Assembly: GCA_027186245.1 (NCBI GenBank)
Contig: CP114486.1
Location: forward strand, 6,725,501-6,789,500
Reading direction: 5' to 3'
Origin: Coriaria nepalensis
Lineage: Eukaryota > Streptophyta > Magnoliopsida > Cucurbitales > Coriariaceae
DNA length: 64,000 bases
A model generated the notes under the pieces. It was not told the DNA's origin, searched no databases, and saw only the letters and a list, made by a program, of their open reading frames with translations. Both the position numbers and the translations under genes were made by a program. Within the stretch, counting starts at the first letter, position 1. Each line of letters opens with the position of its first letter. This document shows positions 1 through 13,980 of this stretch, one piece after another.

Positions 1-427
1 CTATCTCATTTAGCTTATCCACATAAGCCTTGATAGGTTCATCATCTTTCATTCTTAGAGCTTCAAAGTCTCTTCTTGCAGTGAGCAAGTTGACAGCTCT
101 AACCCTTTTGGTTCCATGGAATTCTGCTTGAAGAGTATCCCACACTGATTTGGCATTTTTTAGGCCAAGAATTCTTGTGTGAATCTCATTCGAAATGGCA
201 GATTGGATGACTGTAAGGGCTCTATAATTCTTCAATCTCTTTTCCTTGTCTGCCTTCAGTTGGTTGACTGTGAAGTGCTCATCTTCAGCAGGAGGTTCGT
301 AGCCTTCTTCCACTGCTTCCCATAGATCAAATGCAATAAGGTAATTTTGCATCTTGTCATTCCATATGTGATAGTCTTTTCCACTGAAAACAGGTGGAGA
401 GGGAAGATTCACACTGTTGGAAGACAT
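1..427 (-). CDS. Ty1/copia gag polyprotein, N-terminal part (partial)
   Basis: The minus strand is open from an ATG at 427-425 to the window edge, about 142 codons with no stop. The product starts MSSNSVNLPSPPVFSGKDYH and contains YLIAFDLWEAVEEGYEPP, then AKSVWDTLQAEFHGTKRVRA and ending near AYVDKLNEI. This is the layout of the UBN2 / copia-type gag domain, the structural protein that packages retrotransposon RNA. A minus-strand primer-binding site and LTR lie immediately upstream, so this is the 5' end of a minus-strand copia element whose protease, integrase and RT lie outside the window. It is the best-preserved retrotransposon reading frame here and suggests a fairly young insertion. Family assignment is secure; activity cannot be judged from this part. 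Confidence 0.85.
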   Translation of the reverse strand, partial: MSSNSVNLPSPPVFSGKDYHIWNDKMQNYLIAFDLWEAVEEGYEPPAEDEHFTVNQLKADKEKRLKNYRALTVIQSAISNEIHTRILGLKNAKSVWDTLQAEFHGTKRVRAVNLLTARRDFEALRMKDDEPIKAYVDKLNEI

Positions 428-530
428 TTCTGATTTTCTGGTTTTTTGAGTAGGTAAGAATCTGTTTTTTTTTTAATCGATTGAAGTTGGAGAGAAAGAA
501 TGGATGATGATCAGGCCCCTAAAGAATTAA

Positions 531-542
531 GCTCTGATACCA
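531..542 (-). other. Primer-binding site (initiator tRNA-Met) of the minus-strand copia element
   Basis: On the minus strand these bases read TGGTATCAGAGC, the standard plant copia primer-binding site complementary to the 3' end of initiator tRNA-Met. It directly abuts the TG that starts the adjacent LTR at 543 (plus-strand coordinates). It fixes the element's orientation and the LTR edge. Confidence 0.85.
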
Positions 543-1230
543 TGTTAGAATTTCAAAGTTGAGAGCAAAAAACAGAATACACTTTGTTTTCTGATAAAAT
601 TTGCTTACTTGCTAAAATGCAAGTTTTTCATTTCATTAATACTTAATAAAGAGATGATTACAAATCAGAACAATTACTAAAGTTAAAGTAAACTAAGACA
701 TCTCTAATCAACTAGGATTAGAAGTTACAATACTAGATTGGACATTACAAAAGTGCTAAGTACAATCAAGCACACAAAAATAGCAAAAAAGCTGTTCTGT
801 AAAAACAGTAAAGGCAAAAAGCTGTTACTGTAAAAACAGCTTTTGGCTTTGTGCTAAAACACCAAAAGTGAGATGATGGACTTTGGCATGCTTGATCTCG
901 AAGCTTGAGGTCCAACCAACTTAAACAAACTTGCTTGAGGTTAGAGCAGCTCCATTTGAGGTAAAAAATTGCACTAAAACAGAAACTTCACAAGGCCAAA
1001 ATCAATAAAACAGTAAAAGCAAGATTAGGCCTCAAGTTGAGTTTTAATGATCCGATCACCTTCAAACCAATTGCAACAAGTCATAAATGATGAGAGGAAG
1101 CTAATGGAATTGGAGTCAATGCATTTGGATTAGGGAGTCAAAAAGTCAATGTTTTTGACTAATTTCCAATTGTGAAGTCACTAACCAAACAAGCAATCTT
1201 TAAACATTGTTCATATCAGCAATGTTACAT
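543..1230 (-). repeat. Copia 5' LTR, outer edge not resolved
   Basis: Sequence between the primer-binding site and unrelated flanking repeat. The inner edge starts TGTTAGAATT on the plus strand. It contains internally repeated blocks at about 786-845, where CTGTAAAAACAG occurs twice. I could not find a matching CA terminus with a target-site duplication, so the right end near 1230 is approximate. Confidence 0.5.
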
Positions 1231-1443
1231 ATGTCAGTAAATAAATAAAACATAACTACAATAATACGAAACACCTGCTGGCCACATGATTTGACGAGGT
1301 GTTTTAGATTTTATCAAGGAAAAACAAAAACAAATTCAGCTTTTTGTTTGATGTTGTTACAAGAAGCTCAATTTTAATTCTATATCTACTTTTATGATAA
1401 CTACTAGGAAAGTCAGTAGTGGCCAAGGGAACGGTCTCATCTC

Positions 1444-2002
1444 TGAGATCGGCTGGAGTGCCTGCACACCCTTTCCCTGTGCGTGCCTACGTAGGCATTT
1501 GGACCATCCGATTAAACCGTACGATTTAATCAGATGGTCCGAATGATTTTATGTGATTTTTATTAAGTTGTTTAATATAAATTTAATTTTTAGTATTAAT
1601 TGTGATTTTGAATTAAATCAAATTTGTATTTTTTTATTTCAGTTTAATTTATTTTTTAATTATTCAATGAGTTAGCTAATTTTATTAAACATGTCCGACC
1701 GACATCATAATGAACTTAAACTTATTGCGTAATTTGATATTATGAATATAAATTATTAATATAAATTGTTGTGTAAAATATGCCTAGACGGATATTATTA
1801 ATATAAATTTGACTTATAAATCCTAAATTCGTATTTTTTTTTCTTTCTTTAATTTTTTTTTAATTTCTGAATGAGTTACGTAATTCGATGATACTTAAAA
1901 TGATTTAAATAAACATAACTTAACTAATAATTGGTCTAAACATACATCATAATGAACTTAAAACATGATGTATAATCAACCCGTAGAGTTAAAGTCGACC
2001 CC
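1444..2002 (+). repeat. Half copy of a long-TIR, MULE/MITE-like repeat
   Basis: Starts GAGATCGGCTGGAGTGCC and continues through a GC-rich stem-like stretch (CCTACGTAGGCATTTGG), then AT-rich arm sequence. The same order of blocks occurs at 29709-30120 and, inverted, at 30895-31159. Only the left arm is present; the copy ends where copia integrase homology begins near 2003. It encodes nothing recognisable. Confidence 0.6.
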
Positions 2003-4000
2003 ATCACTTTATCGATGATCTCTCAAGGTACAAATATGTGTATCTTATGAAACAAAAATATGAACCTTGCGAAATTCAAGAAGAATAAGAATGAAGTGGA
2101 GAAATAACATGATAAAAGTATTAAGATACTTCGACCCGGTTGAGGTGGCGATGACTTTTAAGTTAAGAATTTCTGGACAATCTAAAAGGGAGTGAGATTC
2201 TATATTAATGGACTCCTCCTAGAACACTATGTTAAATGGCTTTTTAGAAAAGATAAATCAAAATCTATTTGATATGATTCGGTCAATGATGAGTAACTAA
2301 ATTTTAATTGTCATTTTAGGGTTATTCGGGTGAAAGTGTGATGCATGATCTTAACTAGAATCCATCTAAGTTTGTTTCATGTGCACTATATGATATATGG
2401 AAAGCTAAAAATGCATCTATTTACCTTAATAAAATATGGGGATGTCACTCTTCTATAAAGAAGTAGGAATCAGACAAACTAGATGCAAAGTCTAAGAAGT
2501 GTATATTTGTAAGATATCGTAAAGAAATAAGAGAATATCATTTCTATTACTCTCTAGAATAAAAGGTGTTTGTTGCTAAGACTCTTCTTGTCTTCTTGGA
2601 AAATGAATATCTTTCCAATGAAGGTAGTGGGAGTGGGATAGAACTTAAAGAAATTGAAGAACTACATGATGACACTCAGATTGAGAGTCATGTAGGAACC
2701 GAGCATATAATTGAGAAGCCTTTGAAAGAAGGAACTATGACTTCTCAAAGTACACAACCAATTTGTAGATCTAGTACAAGATCTAGTGGACCCGAAAGAT
2801 ATGGATTTATGGTAGAAAATATCAACAAGGGTTTGGTAATAGAAGATGACCCTACGATCTACGTCGAGGCTATTAATAACGACGATTCTGAAAACTGGTG
2901 GGAGCAAGATAGAAATTGAAAAAAATTCAAGAACTACGAAATGATAATCATATAGAGAATCTTGTTAAATCGAACCTACATTTGAGAAGACTTCGAAAGA
3001 AGAAACTGTGACTTCTCAAAGTACATAATCAATTTGTAGATCTAGTAGAAAGTCCAATTCTCAAAGTACATGCATCTTAGTAGAGAATTTTAAAGATGAT
3101 TCGGTCATCAAAGATGGTCTACAAGCTATTCCGAGGCTATAAAAAGTCAAGATTCTACAAAATAACTCAAAACCATGCAAGCTTAAATGGATTCCATGTA
3201 CATCAACCACGTACGGTCATTGATTGATGCACTTGAAGCGATAGTCCCTATATGACTAGACTTGTGGCAAAAGGCTACAGACAAAGAGAATGAATCGGTT
3301 ACGATGAAACATTTTCTCCTATAGCCATTACCAAATCTATTAGGATATTGCTTGCAATAATTATGAAATCTGACATATGGATGTGAAAGCTGCATTCTTA
3401 AATGGAAACCTCGAAGAGGAGGTATATATGATATAGTAGAAAGGTTTTACATAAAAAAACATAAAAAGGTTCTATAAGATGCAAAAATCAATCTATGGTT
3501 TGAAGTAAGCATTTCTGAGTTGGAATAGACATTTTGATGAGACAATCAAGGTGTATGATTTTATTTAAAACCATGATGGTTCCTATGTTTGCAAGAAGGT
3601 TAGTGGGAGTAAAATTATGTTCATAATACTATATGTTGATGGCATACTACTCATAGGAAATAATGTTGGTATGTTAGAATTAGTGAAATTGTAGTTATCG
3701 AAAAGCTTCTCCATAAATGATATGAGTGAAGCATATTTTTTCTAGGGATAAAGATCTATAGAGGTAGATCTTAAAGATTGATAGATTTGACTCAATTAAG
3801 ATTCATAGATAAAATACTACAGTGATTTAGTATGGAAGATTCCAAGGGGAATATTTGCTAATGTGTTATGGAATCTCTCTTTTTAAATCAATGTCTCCTA
3901 AGACACAATAGGAAAGACAAAAAACTGATGACATATCATAGAGTTTAGCAATTGGTTCAATCACGTATGCCATGCTATGTATGAGACTAAAAGGTTAGTG
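2003..4000 (+). pseudogene. Ty1/copia pol remnant (integrase to RNase H start)
   Basis: In-order but frameshifted and stop-ridden homology to copia Pol. The integrase core is at 2003-2330 (FIDDLSRYKYVYLMKQK). The integrase tail is at 2380-2560. The proline/serine-rich linker is the only long open stretch (2566-2919), with SSGPERYGFMVE and a run of acidic residues. RT fragments follow at 3250-3760. The RT active-site box reads YVDG instead of YVDD. A terminal block near 3950-3990 resembles the copia motif AVGSIMYAMLCTRPD. No LTRs bracket it directly, though copia-A-type LTR sequence begins shortly after. It is inactive. Confidence 0.75.
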
Positions 4001-4059
4001 GGAGCAAAATTGTGCCTATAATACTACATTTTAATACTACACTGTGCCTATAGTAAGGG

Positions 4060-4604
4060 AATAATATTTAATTTTTAATTAATATATTATCTCTTTATCA
4101 TGTTTATTATTATTTATTGTCATAATAATATTGAATGTGTTCTTTAATATACATATTATGATAATGTTTTAGATCTTAGGTTATACACTTGAACCATGAT
4201 ACTGATCATGTTAGTTGAAATTCATGATCCTAAAAGCCTAAAGATCTAAATATTTATGATCATAGAACTATCGAAAAGAGACATTGATAATTTAAAAAGA
4301 CTATATTGCATATGTTATCTTCTTAATTTAGTGGTTGATGTCATAACAATTGATATTGACATAATATCTTGATAAGCATGTGGGTGCTTAGGAGAAGATT
4401 GAGTTCGCTAAACGTAACATTAGATAATCTCGATGGTATTTATACTAACTATTAACGAGGTTTTATCTACTGACTATATGTGTTAGTAATTATAAAATCA
4501 CTATAGAATCTTATGCTTGGGGTTATATTCTTTTAAATTATCCTAAAATATCCTAGCCAAGGATTATAACAGGATAAACTATTGGGTTATATGCTTTATA
4601 CTTC
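4060..4604 (+). repeat. Partial LTR of the copia-A family
   Basis: AT-rich block sharing the same order of short matches with the LTR at 34739-36617 and, inverted, with 51900-52480. Shared landmarks include a TATCATGTTTATTA stretch, a GGTTATACACTTGAACC-type block, a TATGATCATAGAACTATCGA block and a GTGGGTGCTTAG block. Truncated on both sides. Confidence 0.5.
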
Positions 4605-4998
4605 ATTACATTGAACAATAATGTCTCAAGGTTCGATTATGTGCATTTTATTAAACACAAGTTCAAATCTTTTGAAATATTCAAGGAATATAGAAATGAA
4701 GTAGAAAAATAATTTGTTAAGAGTATTTAGAGATTTTGATCCGATTGAGATAGTCAATGTTTAAGCCAAGAATTCCTTGATTGTTTTAGAGAGAATGAAT
4801 TTCTCTCTCAATGGACTCTTTCCAAAATACAATAACTAAATGATGCATTGGTTAGGAGAAATCAAATTTTATTAGATATGGTTCGATTAATAATGTGTCA
4901 CACTAATCCTCTATTATCATTTTGGGCTACTTTCTAGAAACATCAATTTACACAATTACTTCAATTCCATATGAAATATGGAAAGATAGAAGTGCAAC
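4605..4998 (+). pseudogene. Copia integrase remnant, 5' piece of an interrupted element
   Basis: Conceptual translation gives degenerate copia integrase: a KFKSFEIFKEYRNEVEK block, then FLSQWTLSK (family QWTPPGTPQ), and finally YEIWKDRSAT. Homology stops at 4998. The next residues of the same protein resume at 10471 (FNYIRICGCPAYVKRQE). The 4999-10465 element is therefore inserted here. Stops and frameshifts make it inactive. Confidence 0.75.
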
Positions 4999-7706
4999 TG
5001 TAACACTTTTCTATTAGTTATATAAGTATTCAAGGTACTTTTTAAGATAACAACTACTTTTGCTATATAACTAACAGAAGTTTTAGTACATTACTTGAAA
5101 ACCATTTGATAAAAATGAATAATTTTAATTTGAAACTTGCTTAAAATTTTACTTAATTAAAACTTAACATTATCGAAATCTTGAAGCACATGTACATATT
5201 TACTTACATATACATTCAAGAGTACTATTAAAGTCACGCAAAAAATACTTCAAGAGATTCTTGAAAATACTCTTGAAAGTTTTCATATTTTCCACACAGT
5301 TGGACCATATATCAAGTCACGCAAGTAACTCTTCGTTCACTAATCAATTATAGATACAAGTTATATCCTTTATAAGAAATTCTTAAGTTGAAATATTGTA
5401 CCACCTCATCATGAACCCAAAATCGATTCTTTTTTAATTGTCTCTTCATTCTACCTCTCTCTTTTCATTCTCTATTATTTGAACAACTTTTAACTTTACA
5501 TAATTATTTTTTTTCTTTCCACCATTTTTATCCATTAAGTTGCTTACACCGTTTTCATCCATTTCCACCATACAACAGGTTTCGGCTGGTGAAGGGTCTG
5601 GTCTTTATACAAGTAAGAGAATCACAGCGAATGGATCCAGGCTAGAATAAAAATAAAAGAAACAGATGAAGTCCCAAAATCGACCAAATTAATCAAAGAT
5701 AAAGCTTGAAGCACTGTATCACTCACTTTCTGCACCTGTAAATGAAGTCTGAAACTCTAACCTTAGATCTTTCAAATTCGTCTGCTTTTTAACTAAGCAC
5801 AACAAACATCAATTCTTCAACTTGGATGCGTTGACAAAATCCAAGTCTCTTACCGCCAAGAGAGTCTCTAACCAGCTCGAACAAGTTTTCAAGGTGTTCC
5901 ATACAAATAGTTGCGGTAAAGTCTCTTCCCACGTTATGCTTTTATGTTCCATACAAATAGCGGCTGTAAAGTCTCTTCCCATACAAATAGTCTTTCAGCA
6001 TTGTGCTTTTATGTCTTGAATGTTATGATGAGCTAAAAACTGCAGACATGGAGGCGGAGAGAATAGTGAAAGCGATGCTCGTAAATGGAGATGGGTTTAT
6101 TGATTTGAAAGAGAGAGAGAATGAACATAAAGAACAATGAAGAGACGGACAGTAAAAAAATTAAAAATTGATTTCTGGCCTTCATACTACTTTTTTTAGT
6201 CATAAAAACAGGTAAACCTTCTTTAAATCCTTGACTAGTTACTAACCTATTAGATAATATATTTAAACTTATCTTAGTAAAGATTTTACTTCTATAAACC
6301 TTACTATTTATTAGCTTCTTTAACCAACTAATATTATTCTAGTATCCTTAATTTAAATCTTTATTTTGTGAAAATTATTACTTTGTATACAAGTCTTGCT
6401 TTCATGGCTTTCAATATACGTCCTGTTAAAATTTCAAATTGGAATATTCAATTTTGACCTATTAAACCTTAATTATTCCAAAACCATTCAATTATGCATT
6501 TATCTTCAACCAATATTTTTGTTTCGCCAATATCTAATTGTAGAGCTACTGAAATATTCCCAAATATGTTACTTTAGAAAGATAACATCCTAATTCATAA
6601 TTAATAAGATTCACTTCTTTTCGCTAAGTATAACTTAAGTTACACCATTCCAAAGTTACTAATTGAAACTGTCATGTTCTAAAATTGCCCAAATTTTTAT
6701 TTTAATGGCCAATTATTTCAATTCTGATATGGTTTCGTGGATCTATGTCTTTAGTATTTTTATGTAAAATATCATAATTTTCTAAGGTCAACATTATTCA
6801 AAAGTCTATAAGAATACATATAGTTCGTAAATCTAGCATTTCCATTTTTTAATTTACTAAGTCATTTCAAGAATTTATTTCTTAGATCTATATAAATCTG
6901 ATTTAAGTGTTCTTAAATTTTTTGAAATACTCTAGGAGTCTATCATCTAAATATAAATTTATGATATAATGAAGATTGCAAGAAATTATTTTAACAATCG
7001 AACGTCAATCTATTCCAAATTTCAATTTTGCAGTTTCTAAGAATTCAAAAGATAATACCATTTCTAATTAACTTTAACTCTTAACATGATTCAAAATCTC
7101 AAACTAACTCTTGATAATCATTATCCGATGATATTGACCAACGACTTAGGAAAGAAAAGTTGAAGAAAATAGATATTTTTACCTTTATAAATAGATTGAA
7201 GATAGATCTATCTTAAATTTGGTAATTCCACCAAGAGTTTTGTATCTTCTTTAAGCTTTGAATGAATTTATTATTAGTAGGTAAGGAATTGAAGAAGAAA
7301 AGGATGAGAAGCTTCTGAGAGAGGGAATTTCAAAATTTCTTAGGGAATAAAAATAATGATAAAAACACGTTTCTAGAATCGAAAGATATTTTTGATGAGT
7401 TTAGTAGATATTTTTCTTATCTTTTGATGATGACCTTATCCCGGAGAATATATATATATATATTTTTTCCGAACCTATCTCTCCGAATATTATAAATATC
7501 TTTAACTAGAGGACCACCATTGGTACATACCTTAGTGTTGAAAGTTTTCCAAACTATTCTATCATACCAATTAAATTTCAATAGTATATTATACAATTTA
7601 TCTCTTTAATGATTGAAAAAATTTCTAACCATCTTTTGTCTCGCCAAACTAAAGTTTAAACTATAACTTTAAAGTTATAATATTTACATCGAATAAAGAT
7701 GTTACA
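4999..7706 (-). repeat. Left (3') LTR of the 67-bp-interior element, carrying a gene fragment
   Basis: Begins TGTAACAC and ends GTTACA. Matches the right LTR except at roughly 5420-6170, where about 750 bp including calmodulin-like coding sequence replaces about 570 bp of unrelated sequence in the other LTR. Confidence 0.55.
5822..6140 (+). pseudogene. Calmodulin-like (EF-hand) pseudogene fragment
   Basis: Two short open segments look like parts of a plant calmodulin-like Ca2+ sensor. The first (5822-6019) includes NQLEQVFKVFHTNSCGKVSS, matching helix-loop of an EF-hand where position 1 of the loop should be Asp but is His. The second (6048-6140) includes AERIVKAMLVNGDGFIDLKE, a near-perfect EF-hand with the first loop Asp changed to Leu. 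Between them lies a local duplication (GTTCCATACAAATAG at 5897 and 5947) and loss of frame. Both loops have lost their first Ca2+ ligand and the protein is broken, so it cannot be a working sensor. It sits inside an LTR on the opposite strand to that element. Family identification is by motif only. Confidence 0.7.
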
Positions 7707-7758
7707 TGTGCGTCTTGTGTATAGATAGGGTTTTATTTACAAAATCATTTAAACTTTT

Positions 7759-7770
7759 GTTCTGATGCCA
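7759..7770 (-). other. Primer-binding site of the 4999-10465 element
   Basis: On the minus strand it reads TGGCATCAGAAC, two changes from the canonical TGGTATCAGAGC, and lies three bases from the right LTR start at 7774. It shows the element is minus-oriented and that the near-empty 67-bp interior (7707-7773) still keeps its priming site. Confidence 0.6.
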
Positions 7771-7773
7771 ACT

Positions 7774-10465
7774 TGTAATACTCTTCTACTAATTATACGT
7801 ATATTCAAGACACTTTTAGATAGCGTCTAGTTTTTCTATATAATTAGCATAAGTGTTACTACTTTATTTAAAAACTATTTGATGAATATATAGAATAATT
7901 GAAAGTTCTTAAAATTTTACTAAATTAAAACTTATCATTACTGAAATCTTGAAGCACATATGTATATTTATTTATTTACATTTATATTAAAAAGTATTAT
8001 TATAGTCACAAAATAAGTACTTCAAAAGATTTTTGAAAATACTCTTGAAAATTGTATTGTTTTCCCCACAAACCGGAACCATATATAAAGTCATGTAACT
8101 GACAACTCTTCATTCACTAATCAATTATACACACAAGTTTTCCTTCTTGTCTACTCCTAACATAAGTAAACTTCAATGAGCTAAAAAGCTCATAAAACAA
8201 ATTTCTTATCGTACATGCATAATATATAAAATAGTTATATAAAACTACAAAATTTGATTCAATATCCTGAACGTGTTGTTTTCAAATACTTTATAAGAAA
8301 ATAGTGATAATTTTCTTTTATTACGTTTTTGGGCTCTAAGAATATTGTCGTCGGCATTTTTAAATCTATGGTCCGCTTAACTATTGGAAGCAATCCACTA
8401 TAACCATTAATAACTTTTAGTCTTTTATGACCGCTACCATAATCTACTATAATCAATAAAATCTAGAATTAATGATCTCTCTATGGGATCCGCCTTAACC
8501 CGCCAACATCTCATTGAATATATAATATGCACTTTCATAAAGTACTTTATTTGAAATAGTATAATATTCTGCTTTTTTATTTTAAACAATGCTTTCCAAC
8601 TCAAACATGTTTTTGTTGCATCCAAATCATGATCTAAATATCAAAATATTTCAACTTCTAAAATTCATCTACAACTTTTCATAAAATTAATGCAGTAAAC
8701 ATAAAGAATAGTTTACTTACATGAGATCTGTGCTATTTTGAAAAGTCCAAAATTTCTTCAAATCCTTCATCAAGTACTAACCTATCCGAGCATACATTAA
8801 ATTCATCTTGATAAGGCTTTTACTTTTATAAGCTTTATTATTCATTAAATTATCTAATCATGTAACATTACTTTAGTGTACTTAATTTAAATCCTTAGTT
8901 TGTGAAAATTCTAACTCTTTATATAAGCCCTGCTTTCATGCCTTTCAATATACCCTTATTAAATTTTTTGCTTCTATAGTTGTATTCTAACTATTCCTTG
9001 GGTATTTTTATGGTACCTAGCTCCTATACCTCTTGTGAAAATTTTAAATGGTAATATTCATATTTGTCCTATCAAACATCAAGTATTCCAAAACTATTCA
9101 ATCAGGCATCTATCTTCGACCAATATTTTTCTTTCGCCTATATCTAATTATAGATGTACTACAAAATTACCAAATATATTTCTTTGGAAAGCTAATATCC
9201 TAAGATTTCATAATTGATATGATTCACTTCATTTGGGTTCATATAACTCAAGTTACACATTTCTAAATATGTTTATTAAAACTGTAATGTTCTTGAAAAA
9301 AGATTATATTTTCATTAATTTAGGATTAGCCCACTTTTTATTGTAATAATCACTTACTTTAAGCCTAATATAGTTTTGTAGGTCTATTTATCTAATATTT
9401 TCTGTAAAATATCATTATTTTCTATAGTATGAGCTTATTCAAAAGTCTATAAGAACATCTATTGTTCACAAATCCAACATTTTCATTTTACAACTCACTA
9501 GATTAACTTTAAGAATTTATTTCTTGACCTATAATATAACTCTAATTTGACTATTCTTGAACTTTCTAAAAAGCTCTAGGAGCCTATCTTCTAAATATAA
9601 TCTTATGGTATGTAGAAGATTGCTAGAATTCCTTTTAGTAAATCGAACGTCAATCTATTTTTTTAAATTCCAGACTTGCAATCTCTAAGGATTTAAGAGA
9701 TAGTACAATTTCTAATTAACTTTTAATTCTAACCTAGATTCAAAATCTCAAACTAAGTCTAGATAATCACCATGATATTGATCAACAACTTAGGTAAGAA
9801 TAATTGAATAGAAATGAGATATATTCTTACTCTATAGAAGATTGAAGATAGATCTACCTTAAACTTGCTAATTCCACCAATAATTTTGTATCTTCTTTAA
9901 ACTTTGATTGAATTTCTTAATGGTAAGTAAGGAATTGAAGAAGAAGATGATGAGAGGCTTATGAGAGAGGGGAATTTCGAAATTGCTTAGGGAATAAAGA
10001 AGATGATAGTAGTTTATTTATAAACACATTTCTAGACTCATCATGTAGTCAAAATATGACTAATAGATATTTTTCTTATTATCTTATGATCTTATGAAAT
10101 AATGATCCTTATCACTTTGATAAGAGGTGGCTGGTTATGAAGAGTATAGAATCGAGTTCGGGCCACGGTTTCCTCTTCATATAATATTTGGTCATTTTGT
10201 TTATAAATGATCATTTTTGCACGAAAATTTCATTTCAGTTTTGTATCTAGATTAATAAGATGAAAAATGTCATAATTTTGGTTCATCAAAATTAATTAAA
10301 TCTAATCTCTAATCACTTAAGGACCCTGCTCGAAAAAACTAATGTTGGCTTGGTTAGGATTTTGATTTTAAAACTTAACTTGAATAATAACTTAAATATA
10401 CCCCTTGTAATATTTAAGATACAAAATAAGTCTAGGTATGAGAGGTGGCTATATGGTATATTACA
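7774..10465 (-). repeat. Right (5') LTR of the 67-bp-interior element
   Basis: Starts TGTAATAC and ends TATTACA. Contains no recognisable coding sequence. Short open frames in it (for example 9035-9217 and 10313-10702) are AT-rich and match nothing I know. Confidence 0.55.
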
Positions 10466-10470
10466 ACAAC

Positions 10471-11700
10471 CTTTAACTATATTAGGATATGTGGCTGCCC
10501 AGCTTATGTAAAAAGGCAAGAAGCAAAGAAATTGAAGCCTAAGTAAAGAAGTGTTGTGAGGTATCCAAAGAAAATTATAGGATACTACTTCAATCATTCT
10601 ATAGATCAAAAAGTATTTATTGCCAAACACGCTACCTTCTTGGAGAAGGAATTTCTTCATGAACAAAATAGTGGGAATAAGATCGAACTTAATGAATTTC
10701 AAAATTCACAAAATAATGATCAAAACAAAAATCCTAGTGCTTCGTAGCGGCTTTCAATTGAGGCACCTCCATGAGAGGACATTATGAAATCTCAAAGTAC
10801 ACAGCGAGTTTATGGTATAGATCTAGTAGAGTATCTAGCGGACTTGAACACATGGGTTTCTTATCAAAAATCATACTGATGGTCCGATCTTAGATGATGA
10901 TCTTACGACATATTTCTAAGACAATAATTGCCTAGATTTTGAGAAAAAGTCAGAAGCCATAAAATCCAAAATAAATTCCATGTACACCAACTAAGTTTAG
11001 GACTCGATGAATGCACCTAAATGAATAATTTTGACAAGGTGCAAGTGGGTCTTTAAAAGAAAGACTGGATTGATAAAAAAGGTGGATATAGCCATCGAGA
11101 AGTGATTGATTTTGAGGAATCCTACTGCTTGCGATTGAAGTCTATCATGATTATGAAATTTGGTTGATAGACAAAAAAATCATATTTTTAAACTATAAAT
11201 TTGAGGAGGATATACACATAACAGAACTCGAGAGTTTCACTAACATGAAATACATAAAAAAGTTATGTAAGTTATAAATAGTTATTTATAGATTTAAGCC
11301 AATATTTTAGAGTTAGAATATTTGTTTCAATAAAACGAACAAATTATTTGATCTTATTGAAATTGAAGAGATCCATATATATATACATATATATAAAAGT
11401 TAGTGGGAATGCAATCATAATTCTATACTTAAATGATATACTACTCACAAACAATAATTTAAATATCTTATAATCTGTTAAAATTGTGATCGTCAAACAC
11501 TTCTCGGTAAAAATATTTGAGTGAGACAACCTTTATTCTATTCATTAAAATCTATAAATAAATAAAAAAAATTAGATCTAAAATATTCATTAGCTTGATC
11601 CGATCTGCGTAAACAAATAAAGTGTTAAAAAGATTTAATACCCAATATATAATTCAATCTAATCTTTAAAAATATCTCAGAGACACATCCAGAGAGTATA
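10471..11700 (+). pseudogene. Copia pol remnant, 3' piece of the interrupted element
   Basis: Continues the protein broken at 4998: CGCPAYVKRQEAKKLKPK (integrase C-terminus), then YYFNHSIDQKVFIAKHATFL, then the acidic linker at 10640-10740. RT fragments follow, including KWVFKRKTGLIKK near 11050 and a frame-shifted DDILLTNN active-site region near 11430. Homology fades by 11700 near a polymerase tail resembling the copia motif YIDKILNRF. Many stops and frameshifts; inactive. Confidence 0.7.
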
Positions 11701-11754
11701 AAATGAGTATAATTGCTTCGGCATATATATATATAGTAACTTATTTATAACTTT

Positions 11755-12277
11755 TTTTTGGTCGAACAATCAGCATAGTTCAGTTGCAATAAAGAAGAAG
11801 TACAGTGGCAAGAAAATTTTCCTGTTTCACTAACTTTCCATAAAACAAATCAAAAACGGCCTTCCAAAAATCGACTGACCTAAAGGGTCCCACCTTCGGT
11901 TACTCAGAAGATACATAATATATTAGTATATAATATATGCAGATTTGTCTCCCTACCATTTCCATCAATCAAGTTGAACTCAGCCTTTGAGTTTAAGACA
12001 TGCTCACCTAAGAATTTCTCCTAAAGCAGTCACAATTATACTCAAGAAAACTAACAAACAATTTACTCGCAATGACTTATCTCCCTCGTATTATATCATA
12101 TCATATCATAATCCCATATAACAAGTCACTGAAAAAAGGCAAGGAAGAAAAAAAGGAAAGAAAATCCATGCGGTAAACAAGAATATAGACAGGATATTTG
12201 AAATCCAAACAGAATACGGATATTTACACCATGAGATGTTTTATCATGTACACTTGATGAATATGCCATTTCTCTCT
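11755..12277 (-). other. Downstream region / probable 3' UTR of ATG8
   Basis: Non-coding, of mixed composition, between the copia remnant and the ATG8 stop codon at 12280-12278. It probably includes the ATG8 3' UTR. I cannot place the polyadenylation site from sequence alone. Confidence 0.4.

Positions 12278-13980
<1,703 letters not shown>

Larger units (their letters stand above)
4999..10465 (-). mobile_element. LTR element with two 2.7-kb LTRs and a 67-bp interior, inserted in a copia
   Basis: Outer ends are TGTAA and TTACA. Flanks GCAAC (4994-4998) and ACAAC (10466-10470) look like a 5-bp target-site duplication with one mismatch. The copia integrase reading continues across the join once the element is removed. 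Left LTR is about 4999-7706 and right LTR about 7774-10465. They align in order over most of their length (5000-5370 with 7774-8160; 6180-7440 with 8745-10120) but are well diverged. A minus-strand tRNA-Met-type primer site lies at 7759-7770. No gag or pol is present, so it was either always non-autonomous or has lost its interior. Confidence 0.65.

Noticed and set aside
2662..2907. 81-codon minus-strand frame
   Set aside because: Shadow of the plus-strand copia linker (2566-2919), which matches the family.
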